From contig NZ_NXGA01000001.1 of the NCBI RefSeq assembly GCF_002802965.1, forward strand, positions 2,100,180 to 2,164,179: 64,000 nucleotides of DNA, given 5' to 3'. Shown here piece after piece: positions 25,882 through 35,392 of this stretch. Under the pieces are notes generated by a model that saw only the letters and a program-made list of their open reading frames with translations, did no database searches and was not told where the DNA came from. The stretch's first letter is position 1, and each line of letters begins with the position of its first letter. This stretch comes from Sporolactobacillus pectinivorans. Lineage in GTDB: Bacteria > Bacillota > Bacilli > Bacillales > Sporolactobacillaceae. Made by a program: the position numbers and the translations under genes.

Positions 25882-27128
25882 GCTGCAGCGGTTCCCGCCG
25901 CATGACCGGTGACAAAGGCAGAGGTGATGTTGTATCCACCGGTATAACCGTGAATATCCATAATTTCTCCGCAAAAATATAATCCCGGCATGATTTTGGA
26001 TTCCATTGTTTTCGGATTGATTTCCTTTAATGAAATACCACCACCCGTAATAAATGCTTTTTCAATCGGCAGTGTGCCGTTGACTTGGACTGGAAATGCT
26101 TTGAGCAGTCCAGCCGTTTTTCTGATGCTCTCTTTTGACAGCTGACTGAAATTTATTCCCGGCGACACCCCGGCCTGATCTAGTAAGAATAACAGATATC
26201 TTTCCGGCACGATGCCCTTCCAAACGTTTCTAATTTCTTTTTTAGGTGACAATTGTGCAAGATGAAGAAGATGCCTGTTTATTTCATCCAAACTGCAATC
26301 TGGAAACGTATCAATCCGAATTTCAACGGCAGACACTTTATATTTTTTGAGGGCTTTAACGACGAACTGGCTGAGCCGCAGTATGGCAGGTCCGGATAGG
26401 CCGAAGTGAGTGAAAAGCAGATCCCATCGGTGCGTCTGTATTACTTTTCCCTTGGGGTTGACCAAAGTGACTGCAGCATCGCGCAAGGAAAGTCCCTGAA
26501 GTGCTTTCGCTTGAATAAACGGCTCTTCAGATGTCAGCGGCACTTCTGTCGGATAGAGTTCAGTGATCGTGTGGCCGGCCGATTTTGCCCACGAATATCC
26601 GTCACCTGTTGAACCGGTCTGCGGCACGGACTTTCCACCGACTGCGACAACGACGCAAGGGGCCTCTATTTTTTCTCCCAATTTTGTTTTCACACCCTTT
26701 GCACATTCCCCAAAAAGCACCGCTTCGACAGGCTGATTGACTTTGACTGTTACATTCAGTTCGTTAATCTTTTGCAATAGGGCGCGGACGACGGATTGCG
26801 CATTGTTTGAGACAGGGAATACCCGGCCATGATCCTCCTCCTTCAGCTGGATGCCCATCCCTTCGAAAAAATGAATAATATCCTGATTGTTAAATTCTGA
26901 TAATGCGCTGTATAAAAAATGTCCGTTTCCTGGAATGTGCCGGATCAGTTCATCGATCGGCATGGCATTGGTGACATTGCAGCGACCGCCGCCCGAAATA
27001 GCGAGCTTTCTGCCCAGTTTGTCCCCTTTGTCTAACAGGCAGACTTTTGCACCGCGTTCAGCGGCGGCAATGGATGCCATTAACCCGGCAGGCCCACCGC
27101 CGATAACAATAACGTCATAGTTCTTCAT
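25854..27128 (-). CDS. BaiN/HI0933-family FAD-dependent oxidoreductase
   Basis: A 424-residue flavoprotein. It begins with the FAD site [22 protein letters not shown], continues with [28 protein letters not shown] and [22 protein letters not shown], and ends with the second FAD segment [24 protein letters not shown]. These mark the BaiN/RdsA family (B. subtilis YtfP). Substrates are not established for Bacillales members. It is a single gene; its terminal codons lie in the hairpin shared with the preceding convergent gene. Confidence 0.95.
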   Translation of the reverse strand: MKNYDVIVIGGGPAGLMASIAAAERGAKVCLLDKGDKLGRKLAISGGGRCNVTNAMPIDELIRHIPGNGHFLYSALSEFNNQDIIHFFEGMGIQLKEEDHGRVFPVSNNAQSVVRALLQKINELNVTVKVNQPVEAVLFGECAKGVKTKLGEKIEAPCVVVAVGGKSVPQTGSTGDGYSWAKSAGHTITELYPTEVPLTSEEPFIQAKALQGLSLRDAAVTLVNPKGKVIQTHRWDLLFTHFGLSGPAILRLSQFVVKALKKYKVSAVEIRIDTFPDCSLDEINRHLLHLAQLSPKKEIRNVWKGIVPERYLLFLLDQAGVSPGINFSQLSKESIRKTAGLLKAFPVQVNGTLPIEKAFITGGGISLKEINPKTMESKIMPGLYFCGEIMDIHGYTGGYNITSAFVTGHAAGTAAAKKLSHSVE

Positions 27129-27341
27129 TTCTTAGCCCCACAATCTTTGCCAAATAAGTCACAATCGGCCTGCATTTCATCTGGTCTCATAAGCTTATAT
27201 GAAATGGGAACAAAAGTGAAGAGCACTCAATAAAATTGATATAGTGTGACATTTGTCACACAAACATTTTTTTGATAGGATAATGAAAGAGCAAACCGGT
27301 AGCAACAATTGCCGGCAATTATGTTGATTGAGGTGGACAAC

Positions 27342-28280
27342 ATGGACGATGAAAAGTCATATCGCGTTTTACTCTTTTATAAATACGTAACTATTGATAA
27401 TCCGCAAGATTTTGCCCAAGAGCATCTGACCTTTTGCAAAAGTCTGGCGCTGAAGGGACGTATTTTGGTCGCAAAGGAGGGCCTGAATGGTACCTTGTCG
27501 GGGACGCAAGAACAGACTCAGATCTACATGGATACGCTCCATCGCGATCCACGGTTCAGCGGCATGGTTTTTAAAACAGATTCGGCAGACGGGCACGCTT
27601 TTACAAAAATGAATGTCCGAGCGCGCAAGGAAATCGTGGCGTTTAAGCTGAAAAATGATATCGATCCACATCAGATGACAGGGAAACATTTGAAACCGAA
27701 AGCATTTCATGATGCGATGCAGGAGGAGAACGCAATCCTGATTGACGCACGGAATAATTATGAAACACAGATCGGCCATTTCAGGCATGCCATTCTCCCG
27801 GATGTTAAGACGTTCCGCGACCTGCCTGACTGGATTGAAAAAAATCTGGCTGACTGCAAAGACAAGAAAGTGCTGACTTACTGTACGGGCGGCATTCGTT
27901 GTGAAAAATTTAGTGGCTATCTTCTGAAAGCCGGATTCAAAGATGTCAGTCAACTGGACGGCGGCATTGTTGAGTATGGCAAAGATCCTGAAGTAAAGGG
28001 AGAATTGTATGACGGGAAATGCTATGTTTTTGACAAACGCATTTCTGTTCCCGTTAACCGCACAGACGAAGACGTTATTGTCGGACACTGCCACCGTTGC
28101 GGCAAGCCGTGCGATCGAATTGTCAATTGTGCGAACCCGGAATGCAATAAGCAGTATATATGCTGCGAGAACTGTGAAAAGAAATACCATCGTTCCTGTA
28201 GTGCTACCTGCCGCAGCCATCCGCGCAACCGCTATAACCTGCAGCTGGCACGGCGTGGGCGAGAAACCGCGAAAGTGTAA
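27342..28280 (+). CDS. trhO: tRNA uridine(34) hydroxylase TrhO (rhodanese family)
   Basis: TrhO hydroxylates U34 of certain tRNAs, starting 5-methoxy- or carboxymethoxyuridine synthesis. The 312-residue protein has the N-terminal acylphosphatase-like domain ([15 protein letters not shown]), the rhodanese domain with active Cys in [16 protein letters not shown], and a cysteine-rich C-terminus ([24 protein letters not shown]) probably binding zinc. ATG 27342 follows GAGGTGG; an upstream in-frame start at 27309 is less likely. Gene is monocistronic. Confidence 0.96.
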   Translation: MDDEKSYRVLLFYKYVTIDNPQDFAQEHLTFCKSLALKGRILVAKEGLNGTLSGTQEQTQIYMDTLHRDPRFSGMVFKTDSADGHAFTKMNVRARKEIVAFKLKNDIDPHQMTGKHLKPKAFHDAMQEENAILIDARNNYETQIGHFRHAILPDVKTFRDLPDWIEKNLADCKDKKVLTYCTGGIRCEKFSGYLLKAGFKDVSQLDGGIVEYGKDPEVKGELYDGKCYVFDKRISVPVNRTDEDVIVGHCHRCGKPCDRIVNCANPECNKQYICCENCEKKYHRSCSATCRSHPRNRYNLQLARRGRETAKV

Positions 28281-28304
28281 TGGTGCGCAGAGGAGACAAG
28301 TCAA

Positions 28305-28652
28305 TTATTCCGTAGTGAGATATTGTCTGACCCGTTCGTAAATCCAGTCTCCGGCCACGCTTTTCTGATAACTGATCTTGAAAACATGGCCTCTCGTATA
28401 AACTTCGTAATCCAGCCATGTTCTTCGCGTCATATGGATATGATGGTCAAAAAGATCGTCTTTATTTTTTCTCATGTCTTCAGTAACTCGCAAAACGGCC
28501 AGATTGAGCGCCTCCAGATACTGAGCTTTGAATTTCGTATTGGTCAGTGCGATGATTTTTTTGTCCTGTTCTAAAGCGATGCGGATCATCGGCAGAAAGA
28601 TGCATCGCTGGATAATATGTTTTTCCAGTATTGTAAGTTCATTGTTATCCAT
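28305..28652 (-). CDS. YhjD-like protein of unknown function
   Basis: A 115-residue soluble protein with LTILEKHIIQRCIFLPMIRIALEQDKKII, then a basic helical region and TRGHVFKISYQ. The N-terminal pattern (E...I...I-x-L-P-M...LE-x-D-x-x-x-I) resembles B. subtilis YhjD-type small proteins, but I can only claim weak similarity. AGGTG precedes the ATG at 28652. The gene is convergent with trhO, with 24 bases between stops. Function unknown. Confidence 0.75.
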   Translation of the reverse strand: MDNNELTILEKHIIQRCIFLPMIRIALEQDKKIIALTNTKFKAQYLEALNLAVLRVTEDMRKNKDDLFDHHIHMTRRTWLDYEVYTRGHVFKISYQKSVAGDWIYERVRQYLTTE

Positions 28653-29144
28653 TTTTATCACCTGAAGTTATTATATACGAATACACGTTCCTATATCAAG
28701 CCTTCGGGTTAATTTAATATCAGTACTCTGGCTGTCACCTTTTGGATGGCGTCACTCAAATCCCGGCAGTAGCCGGCCGCTCCTCTATCCGATGACAGCC
28801 ATTCTCTGCTTAGATTTCCGAATCGCACTGACGCTGACAGTAATCTGTGTCCAGTTCACTGCAAAACTCCGGTTGCGGGAAGCAGTAACCGCATCCAACC
28901 AATTTCCAGGAGTATGGAACAAACAGTTGATGCCGCGGTTTATTTCAATGCGCGGGCAGCTGAAAAGCTGGCTGAGTATAAAAATGAGCGGGGTCTGTCG
29001 GTCAGCCGGATGGCAGCACGCAATTGTAGGGGGGAATCACCAGGATCCTGTGGCAGGAACTGGTTTATGGGATCCACCATGTCTTGGCGCTGTTCATGGT
29101 CTCTGCTGCTCTAACCGTTTGAACACCTCGGATCTCTTGAACGA
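28653..29144. other. gene-poor stretch between YhjD-like gene and tgl
   Basis: A 492-base gap. The right half holds the broken small gene at 28914-29122. The left half shows no clear ORF or terminator. Confidence 0.5.
28914..29122 (+). pseudogene. frameshifted small membrane-protein gene (candidate)
   Basis: From ATG 28914 the frame reads MEQTVDAAVYFNARAAEKL, a helical segment, and SVSRMAARN up to a run of six G at 29027-29032. The natural continuation lies in another frame: ITRILWQELVYGIHHVLALF and a hydrophobic end before TGA at 29120. One extra G would join them into a 70-residue protein with one C-terminal membrane helix. No homologue is recognised. The start has only a very close AGGAG. 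This may be a real mutation, a sequencing error or a chance pattern. Confidence 0.4.
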
Positions 29145-29945
29145 TCAGAAGGTATAAAATGAGGTGCCGGCAGCAATCCTGATTCCTTCCATCTGCGATC
29201 CGTCCGCGAGAGCCGATAGCGACAGATAATCCGGACGGGTTGCACTGTTCATCAAAAAAGCGGAAATTTCCGCGCCTCTCCGGCGATATTTGTTCAGTTC
29301 GTTAATAATCTGGTCAGCGGAAAGGGTACCGATACCGTGGCCATAATAGAGATGATTCGACAAATCGACCGCGTTCTCACCCTGCCATTGCGGTGTCTGT
29401 GGGTTGACCTCGGGATTTTTAAAGTAGCGGACATCCCCGGGTATTCCTTGACCGACATGATGGGCATTCTTCAATGGGAGAAAAGGGTGATTTTGCCAGT
29501 CCCACAGGTAAAGGTGCTGGAAAACCTCGTTGAACCTTTCTTGAGAAATTGTTTTGATCAGCGCTTTGTAAAAAACAATCATCATGGCTGTTGCGCATTC
29601 GAAGGCATAAGCTTCGCCATTCTGAAAAATATCATCTATTGCTGCCGATGGCTGAATTCCCGTCCTGAGTTCAAAACCACCGTCCCCTGTCAGGTTCCAG
29701 AACGTTTCATTGCAAGCTGAATAGTAAAACGTAGCAAATGCTACGCCGCTTGAAAAAAGGGCGCGGGCGGCCTCGATTGTTTCATTACGCATTTTGATTT
29801 CGAAAGTCAGTTCGTGCCGCGACGGATAGGCAAACAGTTCGGATGATTCGGCCATCATGCGGATGATGACCGGCGCATAGCGGCCGGATTCTGCGAAACT
29901 ACCATACATATCCGCTGTAAAAGTCTGACCGGATGTAATGATCAT
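29145..29945 (-). CDS. tgl: Tgl, spore protein-glutamine gamma-glutamyltransferase
   Basis: Tgl forms epsilon-(gamma-glutamyl)lysine crosslinks in the spore coat. The 266-residue protein matches B. subtilis Tgl along its length: MIITSGQ at the start, ATFYYSACNETFWNLT, the catalytic cysteine in NGEAYAFECATAMMIVFYKAL, RYFKNPEVNPQTPQWQGENAV and the catalytic-region histidine in YYGHGIG. GGAGG precedes the ATG. The gene overlaps the upstream unknown gene by four bases, so it is the second gene of a two-gene operon. Sporulation control is inferred from the family; I did not identify a sigma-specific promoter. Confidence 0.95.
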   Translation of the reverse strand: MIITSGQTFTADMYGSFAESGRYAPVIIRMMAESSELFAYPSRHELTFEIKMRNETIEAARALFSSGVAFATFYYSACNETFWNLTGDGGFELRTGIQPSAAIDDIFQNGEAYAFECATAMMIVFYKALIKTISQERFNEVFQHLYLWDWQNHPFLPLKNAHHVGQGIPGDVRYFKNPEVNPQTPQWQGENAVDLSNHLYYGHGIGTLSADQIINELNKYRRRGAEISAFLMNSATRPDYLSLSALADGSQMEGIRIAAGTSFYTF

Positions 29946-30925
29946 CTTCTTTCGCCTCCGCCTGATGAAATATTGAGTGACGCAAGCTGCTGAGGGATGG
30001 GCTGATTAATCCAGGCCCGCCAGCTTTTCGGCTGTTGTTTTCTCAAGCGCGCGGAACCGGTCGACAGACTCATCTGAACTTTGCCGGGCAATTTGAGAAA
30101 ATCAGTATAGTTTCGTTTTTCACCTGGGAGCATTTCCTGAATGGGTTCACCGCTTTTGGCATCGACTGCTTTTCCCAAATATTTTGCACTGTAATGAATT
30201 CGGTAGGGGTGCCCTCCCGGCACCGCATCGTTGGTTTCACCTGTGTAAACCAGGTAATGCTCGTTTTCTTCATACCATGTCTCAAAAGACAGAAAAGCGG
30301 TTTTGTTATCCGGAGTGTGGCGGACTTCAGGGATAAAGCTAAGCATCCGCCGGGCATAATCACTTTCCACATTCTGATCGGACAGAAGAAAATTTGCCTG
30401 ATAAACAAGCGAAACGGGATTTGCTATTTCAAGAAGTGCGCTGATCAGGTAGTGGCGCTGACTTTTATTTTTATAGCGATAGAAGATCAGGTTGGTCATC
30501 CCTTTGATCCAGTCCTGATGGTAGGTATGCAGAATCTGGATGGCTGTTTGGTCAATGACCTGGGTATAGTCCGTTGAAATAATATTGTTCCATCCGCTCT
30601 GGAGGATCCAGAGCATAGAAACGACAACAAGATCATGCTGGTCGGAAAATGGGAACCCTTCATTGATTCCGAGATCTGCACCGTGCAGCACATTTTGGAT
30701 CTGAGAGAGCGCAATCCTCGGACGCAGTTCCAGATCTGTATCCCGTTCCTCCAACTGATCTTTCAGCATGAAAAGAACCGGAAATTCCAGCTGCGGATCA
30801 TTGATCAGAGTGAAAGCGTGCTGGCGATCTGTCCGGCACCATTCTGACCATGTATCTCCAAGTCGGTCCGGTTGGCTGCGCCGCAGCTGATTCAATGGAT
30901 TTTTCTGTGTATCCTCGGCTTCCAT
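29942..30925 (-). CDS. unknown protein cotranslated with Tgl
   Basis: A 327-residue protein with no signal peptide or membrane helix and no domain I recognise. It has acidic and aromatic-rich stretches (GDTWSEWCRTDRQHAFTLIND, HDLVVVSMLWILQSGWNNI) in the first two thirds. A basic, glutamine-rich C-terminus follows, including ARLRKQQPKSWRAWINQPIP and QQLAS. Its stop overlaps the tgl start (ATGA). Lysines and glutamines near the C-terminus make it a candidate Tgl substrate or coat partner, but that is inference from position and composition. GGAGGA lies ahead of the start. Confidence 0.8.
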   Translation of the reverse strand: MEAEDTQKNPLNQLRRSQPDRLGDTWSEWCRTDRQHAFTLINDPQLEFPVLFMLKDQLEERDTDLELRPRIALSQIQNVLHGADLGINEGFPFSDQHDLVVVSMLWILQSGWNNIISTDYTQVIDQTAIQILHTYHQDWIKGMTNLIFYRYKNKSQRHYLISALLEIANPVSLVYQANFLLSDQNVESDYARRMLSFIPEVRHTPDNKTAFLSFETWYEENEHYLVYTGETNDAVPGGHPYRIHYSAKYLGKAVDAKSGEPIQEMLPGEKRNYTDFLKLPGKVQMSLSTGSARLRKQQPKSWRAWINQPIPQQLASLNISSGGGERR

Positions 30926-31068
30926 CATGATTCCTCCTGTTCACAGAGCCTTGTAATATCCTTATTCGTTCCGGAGTACGAATATGAACGACGCGGCAAC
31001 TGAGCGTTTCCGGCAGGGAAAAGTTATGATACACTAGATCGCAGAGAGAAAAGAAGGGTGGACTGGCT

Positions 31069-31863
31069 ATGAAGCAGTATTTGGATCTTTGCCGCAAGGT
31101 ACTTGAAGAAGGTCACCAAAAATCCGATCGTACGGGAACGGGAACCATCAGCCTTTTCGGCTATCAGATGCGTTTTAACCTTCAGGATGGTTTTCCTCTG
31201 ATGACGACGAAAAAACTGCACTACAAATCAATTATTTATGAATTGCTCTGGTTTCTGAAGGGTGATACCAATGTAAAATATTTGCAAGACCACGGCGTGC
31301 GGATCTGGAATGAATGGGCGGATGAGAATGGCGATCTGGGCCCAGTGTATGGCAGCCAGTGGCGCTCCTGGCCGGGGAAAAATGGGAAAACTATTGATCA
31401 GATTGCTCAATTGATGGATCAGATCAAAAACAATCCGGATTCACGCCGGCTGATTGTTACTGCCTGGAACCCGGCCGAAATTTCCGCCATGGCGCTGCCG
31501 CCATGTCACTGCCTGTTTCAGTTTTACGTGAATGACGGCAAACTAAGCTGTCAGCTTTACCAGCGTAGCGCTGATATTTTTCTTGGCGTTCCGTTTAATA
31601 TCGCTTCCTATGCGCTCCTGACCTGCATGGTCGCGCATGTGACCGGGCTTGAGCCCGGCGAGTTCATACATACGCTTGGTGATGCGCACATCTATCTGAA
31701 CCATACTGAGCAGGTGAAAGAACAGCTTACGCGGGCACCACGTCAACTTCCCAAGCTGAAATTTATGCGCGACGTGAAATCTGTTTTTGATTTTGATTAT
31801 GGCGATTTCAGTATTGAGGATTATCATCCTTATCCCCATATTAAGGGCGAGGTGTCCGTATGA
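31069..31863 (+). CDS. thyA: thymidylate synthase
   Basis: ThyA methylates dUMP to dTMP using methylene-THF. The 264-residue length is that of the short ThyA form. Key segments are [18 protein letters not shown] in part, [33 protein letters not shown], the nucleophile in [31 protein letters not shown] and [18 protein letters not shown] precedes the ATG. The stop overlaps the dfrA start, so the pair is coupled, which is apt since ThyA produces dihydrofolate that DfrA recycles. Confidence 0.98.
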   Translation: MKQYLDLCRKVLEEGHQKSDRTGTGTISLFGYQMRFNLQDGFPLMTTKKLHYKSIIYELLWFLKGDTNVKYLQDHGVRIWNEWADENGDLGPVYGSQWRSWPGKNGKTIDQIAQLMDQIKNNPDSRRLIVTAWNPAEISAMALPPCHCLFQFYVNDGKLSCQLYQRSADIFLGVPFNIASYALLTCMVAHVTGLEPGEFIHTLGDAHIYLNHTEQVKEQLTRAPRQLPKLKFMRDVKSVFDFDYGDFSIEDYHPYPHIKGEVSV

Positions 31864-32345
31864 TTTCATTTTTGCTCGCAATGGACCGGAACGCACTGAT
31901 CGGCCGCGATAACAGCCTCCCTTGGCATCTGCCTGACGATCTCCGCTATTTTAAGATTCTGACCACCGGCCACCCGGTAATAATGGGAAGAAAAACCTTT
32001 GAGTCAGTGGGTAAACCACTTCCGGGCAGGCAAAATATTGTCCTGACCCGGAATGCTGATTTTTCTCCTGCCGGAGTCGATGTCTACCATTCCGTCGAGG
32101 AACTGCTCGGCAGCGGTATAACCTTTGGAAAAGAATGTTTTGTGATCGGTGGCGCACATATTTTTAATACCTTTATTGCGTATGCTGACCGGCTGTATCT
32201 CACAAAGATTGATGCCGAATTTGAGGGAGACACCTATTTTACAGTGTTAGAAAATTGCCAATGGCGCCTTGTTTCCAATACGCCGGGCACTTTGGACAGA
32301 AAAAACATTTTTCCGCATTCGTTTCTTGTTTACGAGCGTGCCTGA
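31860..32345 (+). CDS. dfrA: dihydrofolate reductase
   Basis: DfrA reduces dihydrofolate to tetrahydrofolate with NADPH. The 161-residue protein has [28 protein letters not shown], the cofactor motif [26 protein letters not shown] and the C-terminal [15 protein letters not shown]. The catalytic acidic residue in the LPDDL segment is present. The ATG overlaps the thyA stop by four bases. Confidence 0.98.
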   Translation: MISFLLAMDRNALIGRDNSLPWHLPDDLRYFKILTTGHPVIMGRKTFESVGKPLPGRQNIVLTRNADFSPAGVDVYHSVEELLGSGITFGKECFVIGGAHIFNTFIAYADRLYLTKIDAEFEGDTYFTVLENCQWRLVSNTPGTLDRKNIFPHSFLVYERA

Positions 32346-32429
32346 GCGTCGTTCGGTCATGATTTTCTCCGCCTCACTTTTATTGCTGCACTGCATATGC
32401 TGTTAAAAAGAGTGACGGAGCTGATAAAA

Positions 32430-32651
32430 ATGATCGCCTACTATCTGCAGTTGCTGGTATGCTATGGTGCGGTGGGACTGCTCATGGGATCGATGCTGGG
32501 TCTTTTACCCTTTTGGTGTTTATGGGAAAGAAAACATGTCGTGGCATTTGTGTTTTTACTGGTTGCTTGGCTTCCGGTTGCCTTGCTCACTATTTTTGCG
32601 GCACCGCTTGTCAGCCATTACCAAATGCAGGAGAAATCAGAGCTGAAGTAA
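32430..32651 (+). CDS. small two-helix membrane protein
   Basis: A 73-residue protein with two hydrophobic helices (IAYYLQLLVCYGAVGLLMGSMLGLLPF and VVAFVFLLVAWLPVALLTIFAAPL) joined by the basic loop WERKHV and a polar tail. CGGAGCTGA precedes ATG 32430, favouring it over an in-frame ATG at 32397. Located 84 bases after dfrA and followed by a terminator, it may be the last gene of the thyA operon. Function unknown. Confidence 0.65.
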   Translation: MIAYYLQLLVCYGAVGLLMGSMLGLLPFWCLWERKHVVAFVFLLVAWLPVALLTIFAAPLVSHYQMQEKSELK

Positions 32652-32680
32652 GCGGTTCCGGATGTCCGGAGCCGCTTTGT
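32650..32680 (+). terminator. terminator of the thyA-dfrA operon
   Basis: AAGCGGTTCCGGA pairs with TCCGGAGCCGCTT with one mismatch, followed by TTGT. It overlaps the stop codon of the small membrane protein. The T run is short. Confidence 0.65.
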
Positions 32681-32975
32681 CTCACATTATAAATACAGCG
32701 GGACGGCATCATTGGGCTAAGAAAGTGATGCTGGTACAGATTGCCTGATGGGACAAGGTGTCTGGCGGGAGAAAACACGATACGTATTTCCGGAACTTTA
32801 ATGAAGGATTTATACAAGTTGCTAACTGAGAAACCTCGGCAATTTATTGCCGAGGTTTCTCAACGTTTCGGGCGACCGTTCTTTTACCCTTTGGTTCGTT
32901 CATCGGTTAACTAGTTCGTCACCGAACACACATGCTATACTACGTTCTAATGAGACAGTGAAAAGAGGTGAGATC
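32652..32975. other. stretch between the small membrane protein and the tnpB remnant
   Basis: Apart from a terminator at its left end and the inverted repeat at 32827-32862, no gene is supported here. Confidence 0.5.
32827..32862. repeat. 36-base inverted repeat next to the tnpB remnant
   Basis: TGAGAAACCTCGGCAA (32827-32842) is the exact reverse complement of 32847-32862, with loop TTTA. It lacks a T run. It could be an IS200/IS605 subterminal hairpin, or a bidirectional structural element. It ends 113 bases before the transposase start. Confidence 0.7.
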
Positions 32976-33543
32976 GTGCCCTTAAAAGGGCTCAAAGTAA
33001 GGATTTATCCCAACAAAGTGCAAAGGTTAAAAGTGAAGCTCAATTTTGTTTACAACCGCTTTATTTGGAACCAGATACTTAACCTGTTGATGGAACGGTA
33101 CAAAAACAACCCCAAAATTCCCTTTTTAAATGCTCATGCGTTAAACAATCTTTTGCCTGCACTGAAAAAAGAATTCACTTGGCTAAAGAATGCAGAAAGC
33201 ACCAGTCTTCAGGCGACGAACCATGACTCGGTGGAAGTCTACAAAAAAGTTCTTTAAAGAGCGCAAAGGTTTTCCCAAGTATAAGTCAAAGAAGTTTTTA
33301 AAACAGCCTTACCCATCAAAATATGTGAATGGAAATATTATTAAGCCTGTTGCCACACATATCAAGCTACCCAAACTGGGACTCATGAAATGTAAAACCG
33401 GGCAAGAAATACCCAATAAAATAAGATCCGTAACGATCAAACGATTAGCCCCAGGAAAATACTGTGTGTCATCACAGTCTGGACAAAACCGTTACAAAAT
33501 AAAGGAATTGCAACTTGTATCTGGGGCAAATTTTTATCAATAG
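32976..33543 (+). pseudogene. tnpB: IS200/IS605-family TnpB, frameshifted and truncated
   Basis: From GTG 32976 (behind AGAGGTG) the frame reads PLKGLKVRIYPNKVQRLKVK, NRFIWNQILNLLMERY and LKNAESTSLQATNHDSVEVYKK, the N-terminal region of TnpB RNA-guided nucleases. It breaks at an A6 run (33242-33247). With one A fewer the sequence continues as FFKERKGFPKYKSKKF and on to IRSVTIKRLAPGKYCVSSQS before a stop at 33543. The RuvC active-site region and zinc motif are missing, so no nuclease can be made. No tnpA or guide-RNA end is visible. It is a relic. Confidence 0.88.
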
Positions 33544-33601
33544 GTGAAAGAGATGATGTATTCGTTTAAAAGGAAAGGGGAGGATACTTTAAGGCGAAAG
33601 A

Positions 33602-33617
33602 TCACTATTCGTGTGAT
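33602..33617. repeat. 16-base direct repeat, copy 1
   Basis: TCACTATTCGTGTGAT, identical to 33761-33776. With the preceding A it forms ATCAC-N7-GTGAT, an imperfect dyad that could be a regulator site. Confidence 0.7.
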
Positions 33618-33760
33618 ACAAATCATGGCGGAATTATATTTCTTGACAAAACTGTGATTTTCCTTTAAAAAATATAATTAAACAGCTAGAATAATTTAGG
33701 TTGAAATCTTTTTTAAAGCTTGAATGTTGTTTGATGCGTGAGCAGAATACTGGAAAAAAG

Positions 33761-33776
33761 TCACTATTCGTGTGAT
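33761..33776. repeat. 16-base direct repeat, copy 2
   Basis: Identical to 33602-33617 and 159 bases downstream of it. It lies 110 bases ahead of gapN. Confidence 0.7.
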
Positions 33777-33836
33777 GATTCATATGTGGATCCAGAAAAA
33801 ACATTTTGCTCAGCAGGTTTGTATGAACGAAAATAA

Positions 33837-33864
33837 TTGTCAACTGGCAAGGCTGAGTTGACAA
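33837..33864. promoter_or_regulatory. inverted repeat directly upstream of the gapN ribosome site
   Basis: TTGTCAACT (33837-33845) pairs exactly with AGTTGACAA (33856-33864). AAAGGAG follows at 33867-33873. It may be an operator or an mRNA hairpin affecting translation. Confidence 0.5.
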
Positions 33865-33885
33865 ATAAAGGAGAAATGAATAGGT

Positions 33886-35337
33886 ATGGCTTCTAATGTT
33901 TCAGAATTGACTACCTACAAGGCGTATTTGGCCGGTGAATGGAAAAAGAGTTCATCCGGCGAGACGATTGCCATTAAATCCCCTTATCTTCGGGAAACGA
34001 TCGGTTATGTACAGGCCGTGACTCAGGACGAAGTGGATCAGGCAATTCAGGCTGCCCATGAGGCACAAAAAAGCTGGGCTCTGCTGTCCCTCAGTGAACG
34101 CGGCGCTTATCTTGAAAAATGGGCAGACGAGTTGGAAAAAAATGATGAAGAAATCGCTACGGCAATTATGCAGGAAGTTGGCAAGGGCTTTAAGGATGCC
34201 AGAAAAGAAGTTGTCCGTACTGCGGATCTGATTCGCTACACGGTTCAGGAAGCTTTACATCTGCATGGCGAGAGTCTGAGGGGTGACGGCTTCCCGGGCG
34301 GATCACAGAAGAAGTTGGGCATTGTTGAACGTGTGCCGCTGGGTGTTGTTCTGGCCATTGCACCGTTTAACTATCCGGTAAATCTTTCTGCTTCCAAAAT
34401 TGCTCCGGCGCTGATGGCGGGGAACGGTGTCATCTTCAAGCCGGCTACTCAGGGGTCAATCAGCGGTGTTAAAATGATTGAAGCGTTGAGCAGAACCGGT
34501 CTCCCCAAGGGCATTCTCAGCCTGACCACTGGACGCGGATCGGTGATTGGCGATTATCTCGTTGAGCATAAGGGCATTAACATGATCAGCTTCACCGGCG
34601 GCTCAAACACCGGACGTCGTTTGTCTCAGCAGTCGGCCATGATTCCGCTTGTACTTGAACTGGGCGGTAAGGATCCTGCGATTGTGTGCGAGGATGCCGA
34701 TCTTGATGTTGCGGTCAAGAGCATCATGAACGGTGCCTTTTCCTATTCAGGCCAGCGCTGCACAGCGATTAAACGTGTTCTGGTCAATGAGAAGGTCGCA
34801 GATGAACTGGTTTCAAGATTAAAGGATGAAGTTGAAAAGCTGACGGTTGGCTCTCCAGAAGTCGACAGCACCATTGTTCCGCTGATCGATGATAAAGCGG
34901 CAGATTTTGTTCAGGGTCTGATTGATGATGCGTTGGACAAAAATGCGACACTTGTTACAGGCAATAAGCGTGAGGATAACTTGCTTTATCCGACGCTGCT
35001 CGACAACGTGACGGAAGACATGAAAGTAGCATGGATTGAACCATTTGGACCGGTACTGCCCGTGATTCGTGTTCAGTCGGATGATGAAGCGATCGCGCTT
35101 GCCAATAAGTCGGAATTCGGCCTTCAAGCCAGCGTCTTCACTCAGGATATTGACCGGGCTCTGGCTGTCGCAAGACAGGTTGAAGCCGGAACTGTTCAGA
35201 TTAATGGACGTACGGAGCGCGGGCCGGATCATTTCCCATTCCTGGGTGTCAAGGCATCTGGCATGGGCGTACAGGGCATTCACAACAGTCTGATTTCAAT
35301 GTCCCGCCAGAAAGTAACGGTCATGAATTTAAAATAA
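33886..35337 (+). CDS. gapN: NADP-dependent non-phosphorylating glyceraldehyde-3-phosphate dehydrogenase
   Basis: GapN oxidises glyceraldehyde-3-phosphate directly to 3-phosphoglycerate, giving NADPH but no ATP. The 483-residue aldehyde dehydrogenase has APFNYPVNL, FKPATQGSISG, FTGGSNTGRR, the catalytic Glu in VLELGGKDPA and the nucleophile in YSGQRCTAIKRV (about residue 285). NGRTERGPDHFPFLGVKASGMGVQG near the C-terminus is typical of GapN. The ATG lies 12 bases from AAAGGAG, with a seven-codon out-of-frame ATG (33876) between. It is monocistronic and flanked by transposase remnants, so lateral acquisition is possible. Confidence 0.95.
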   Translation: MASNVSELTTYKAYLAGEWKKSSSGETIAIKSPYLRETIGYVQAVTQDEVDQAIQAAHEAQKSWALLSLSERGAYLEKWADELEKNDEEIATAIMQEVGKGFKDARKEVVRTADLIRYTVQEALHLHGESLRGDGFPGGSQKKLGIVERVPLGVVLAIAPFNYPVNLSASKIAPALMAGNGVIFKPATQGSISGVKMIEALSRTGLPKGILSLTTGRGSVIGDYLVEHKGINMISFTGGSNTGRRLSQQSAMIPLVLELGGKDPAIVCEDADLDVAVKSIMNGAFSYSGQRCTAIKRVLVNEKVADELVSRLKDEVEKLTVGSPEVDSTIVPLIDDKAADFVQGLIDDALDKNATLVTGNKREDNLLYPTLLDNVTEDMKVAWIEPFGPVLPVIRVQSDDEAIALANKSEFGLQASVFTQDIDRALAVARQVEAGTVQINGRTERGPDHFPFLGVKASGMGVQGIHNSLISMSRQKVTVMNLK

Positions 35338-35343
35338 AGGTTA

Positions 35344-35370
35344 AAAAGGAGGATCACTGATCCTTCTTTT
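35344..35370 (+). terminator. gapN terminator
   Basis: AAGGAGGATCA pairs with TGATCCTTCTT (with wobble) around a single C, followed by TTGTT. Confidence 0.7.
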
Positions 35371-35392
35371 GTTAAAAGATGAGAAAGCATAC

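Larger units (their letters stand above)
33544..33885. other. stretch upstream of gapN
   Basis: A 342-base gap with two copies of a 16-base repeat and an inverted repeat just before gapN. TTGACA occurs at 33643-33648 and TATAAT at 33673-33678, but their 24-base spacing is too long for one promoter. Confidence 0.5.

Noticed and set aside
27369..28304. A 311-codon ORF on the minus strand across trhO
   Set aside because: It is antisense to a clearly conserved gene, its protein is compositionally odd and it has no ribosome site or domain.
32976..33543. A functional TnpB/omegaRNA system
   Set aside because: The gene is frameshifted, lacks the RuvC and zinc-finger regions, and no right end is seen.
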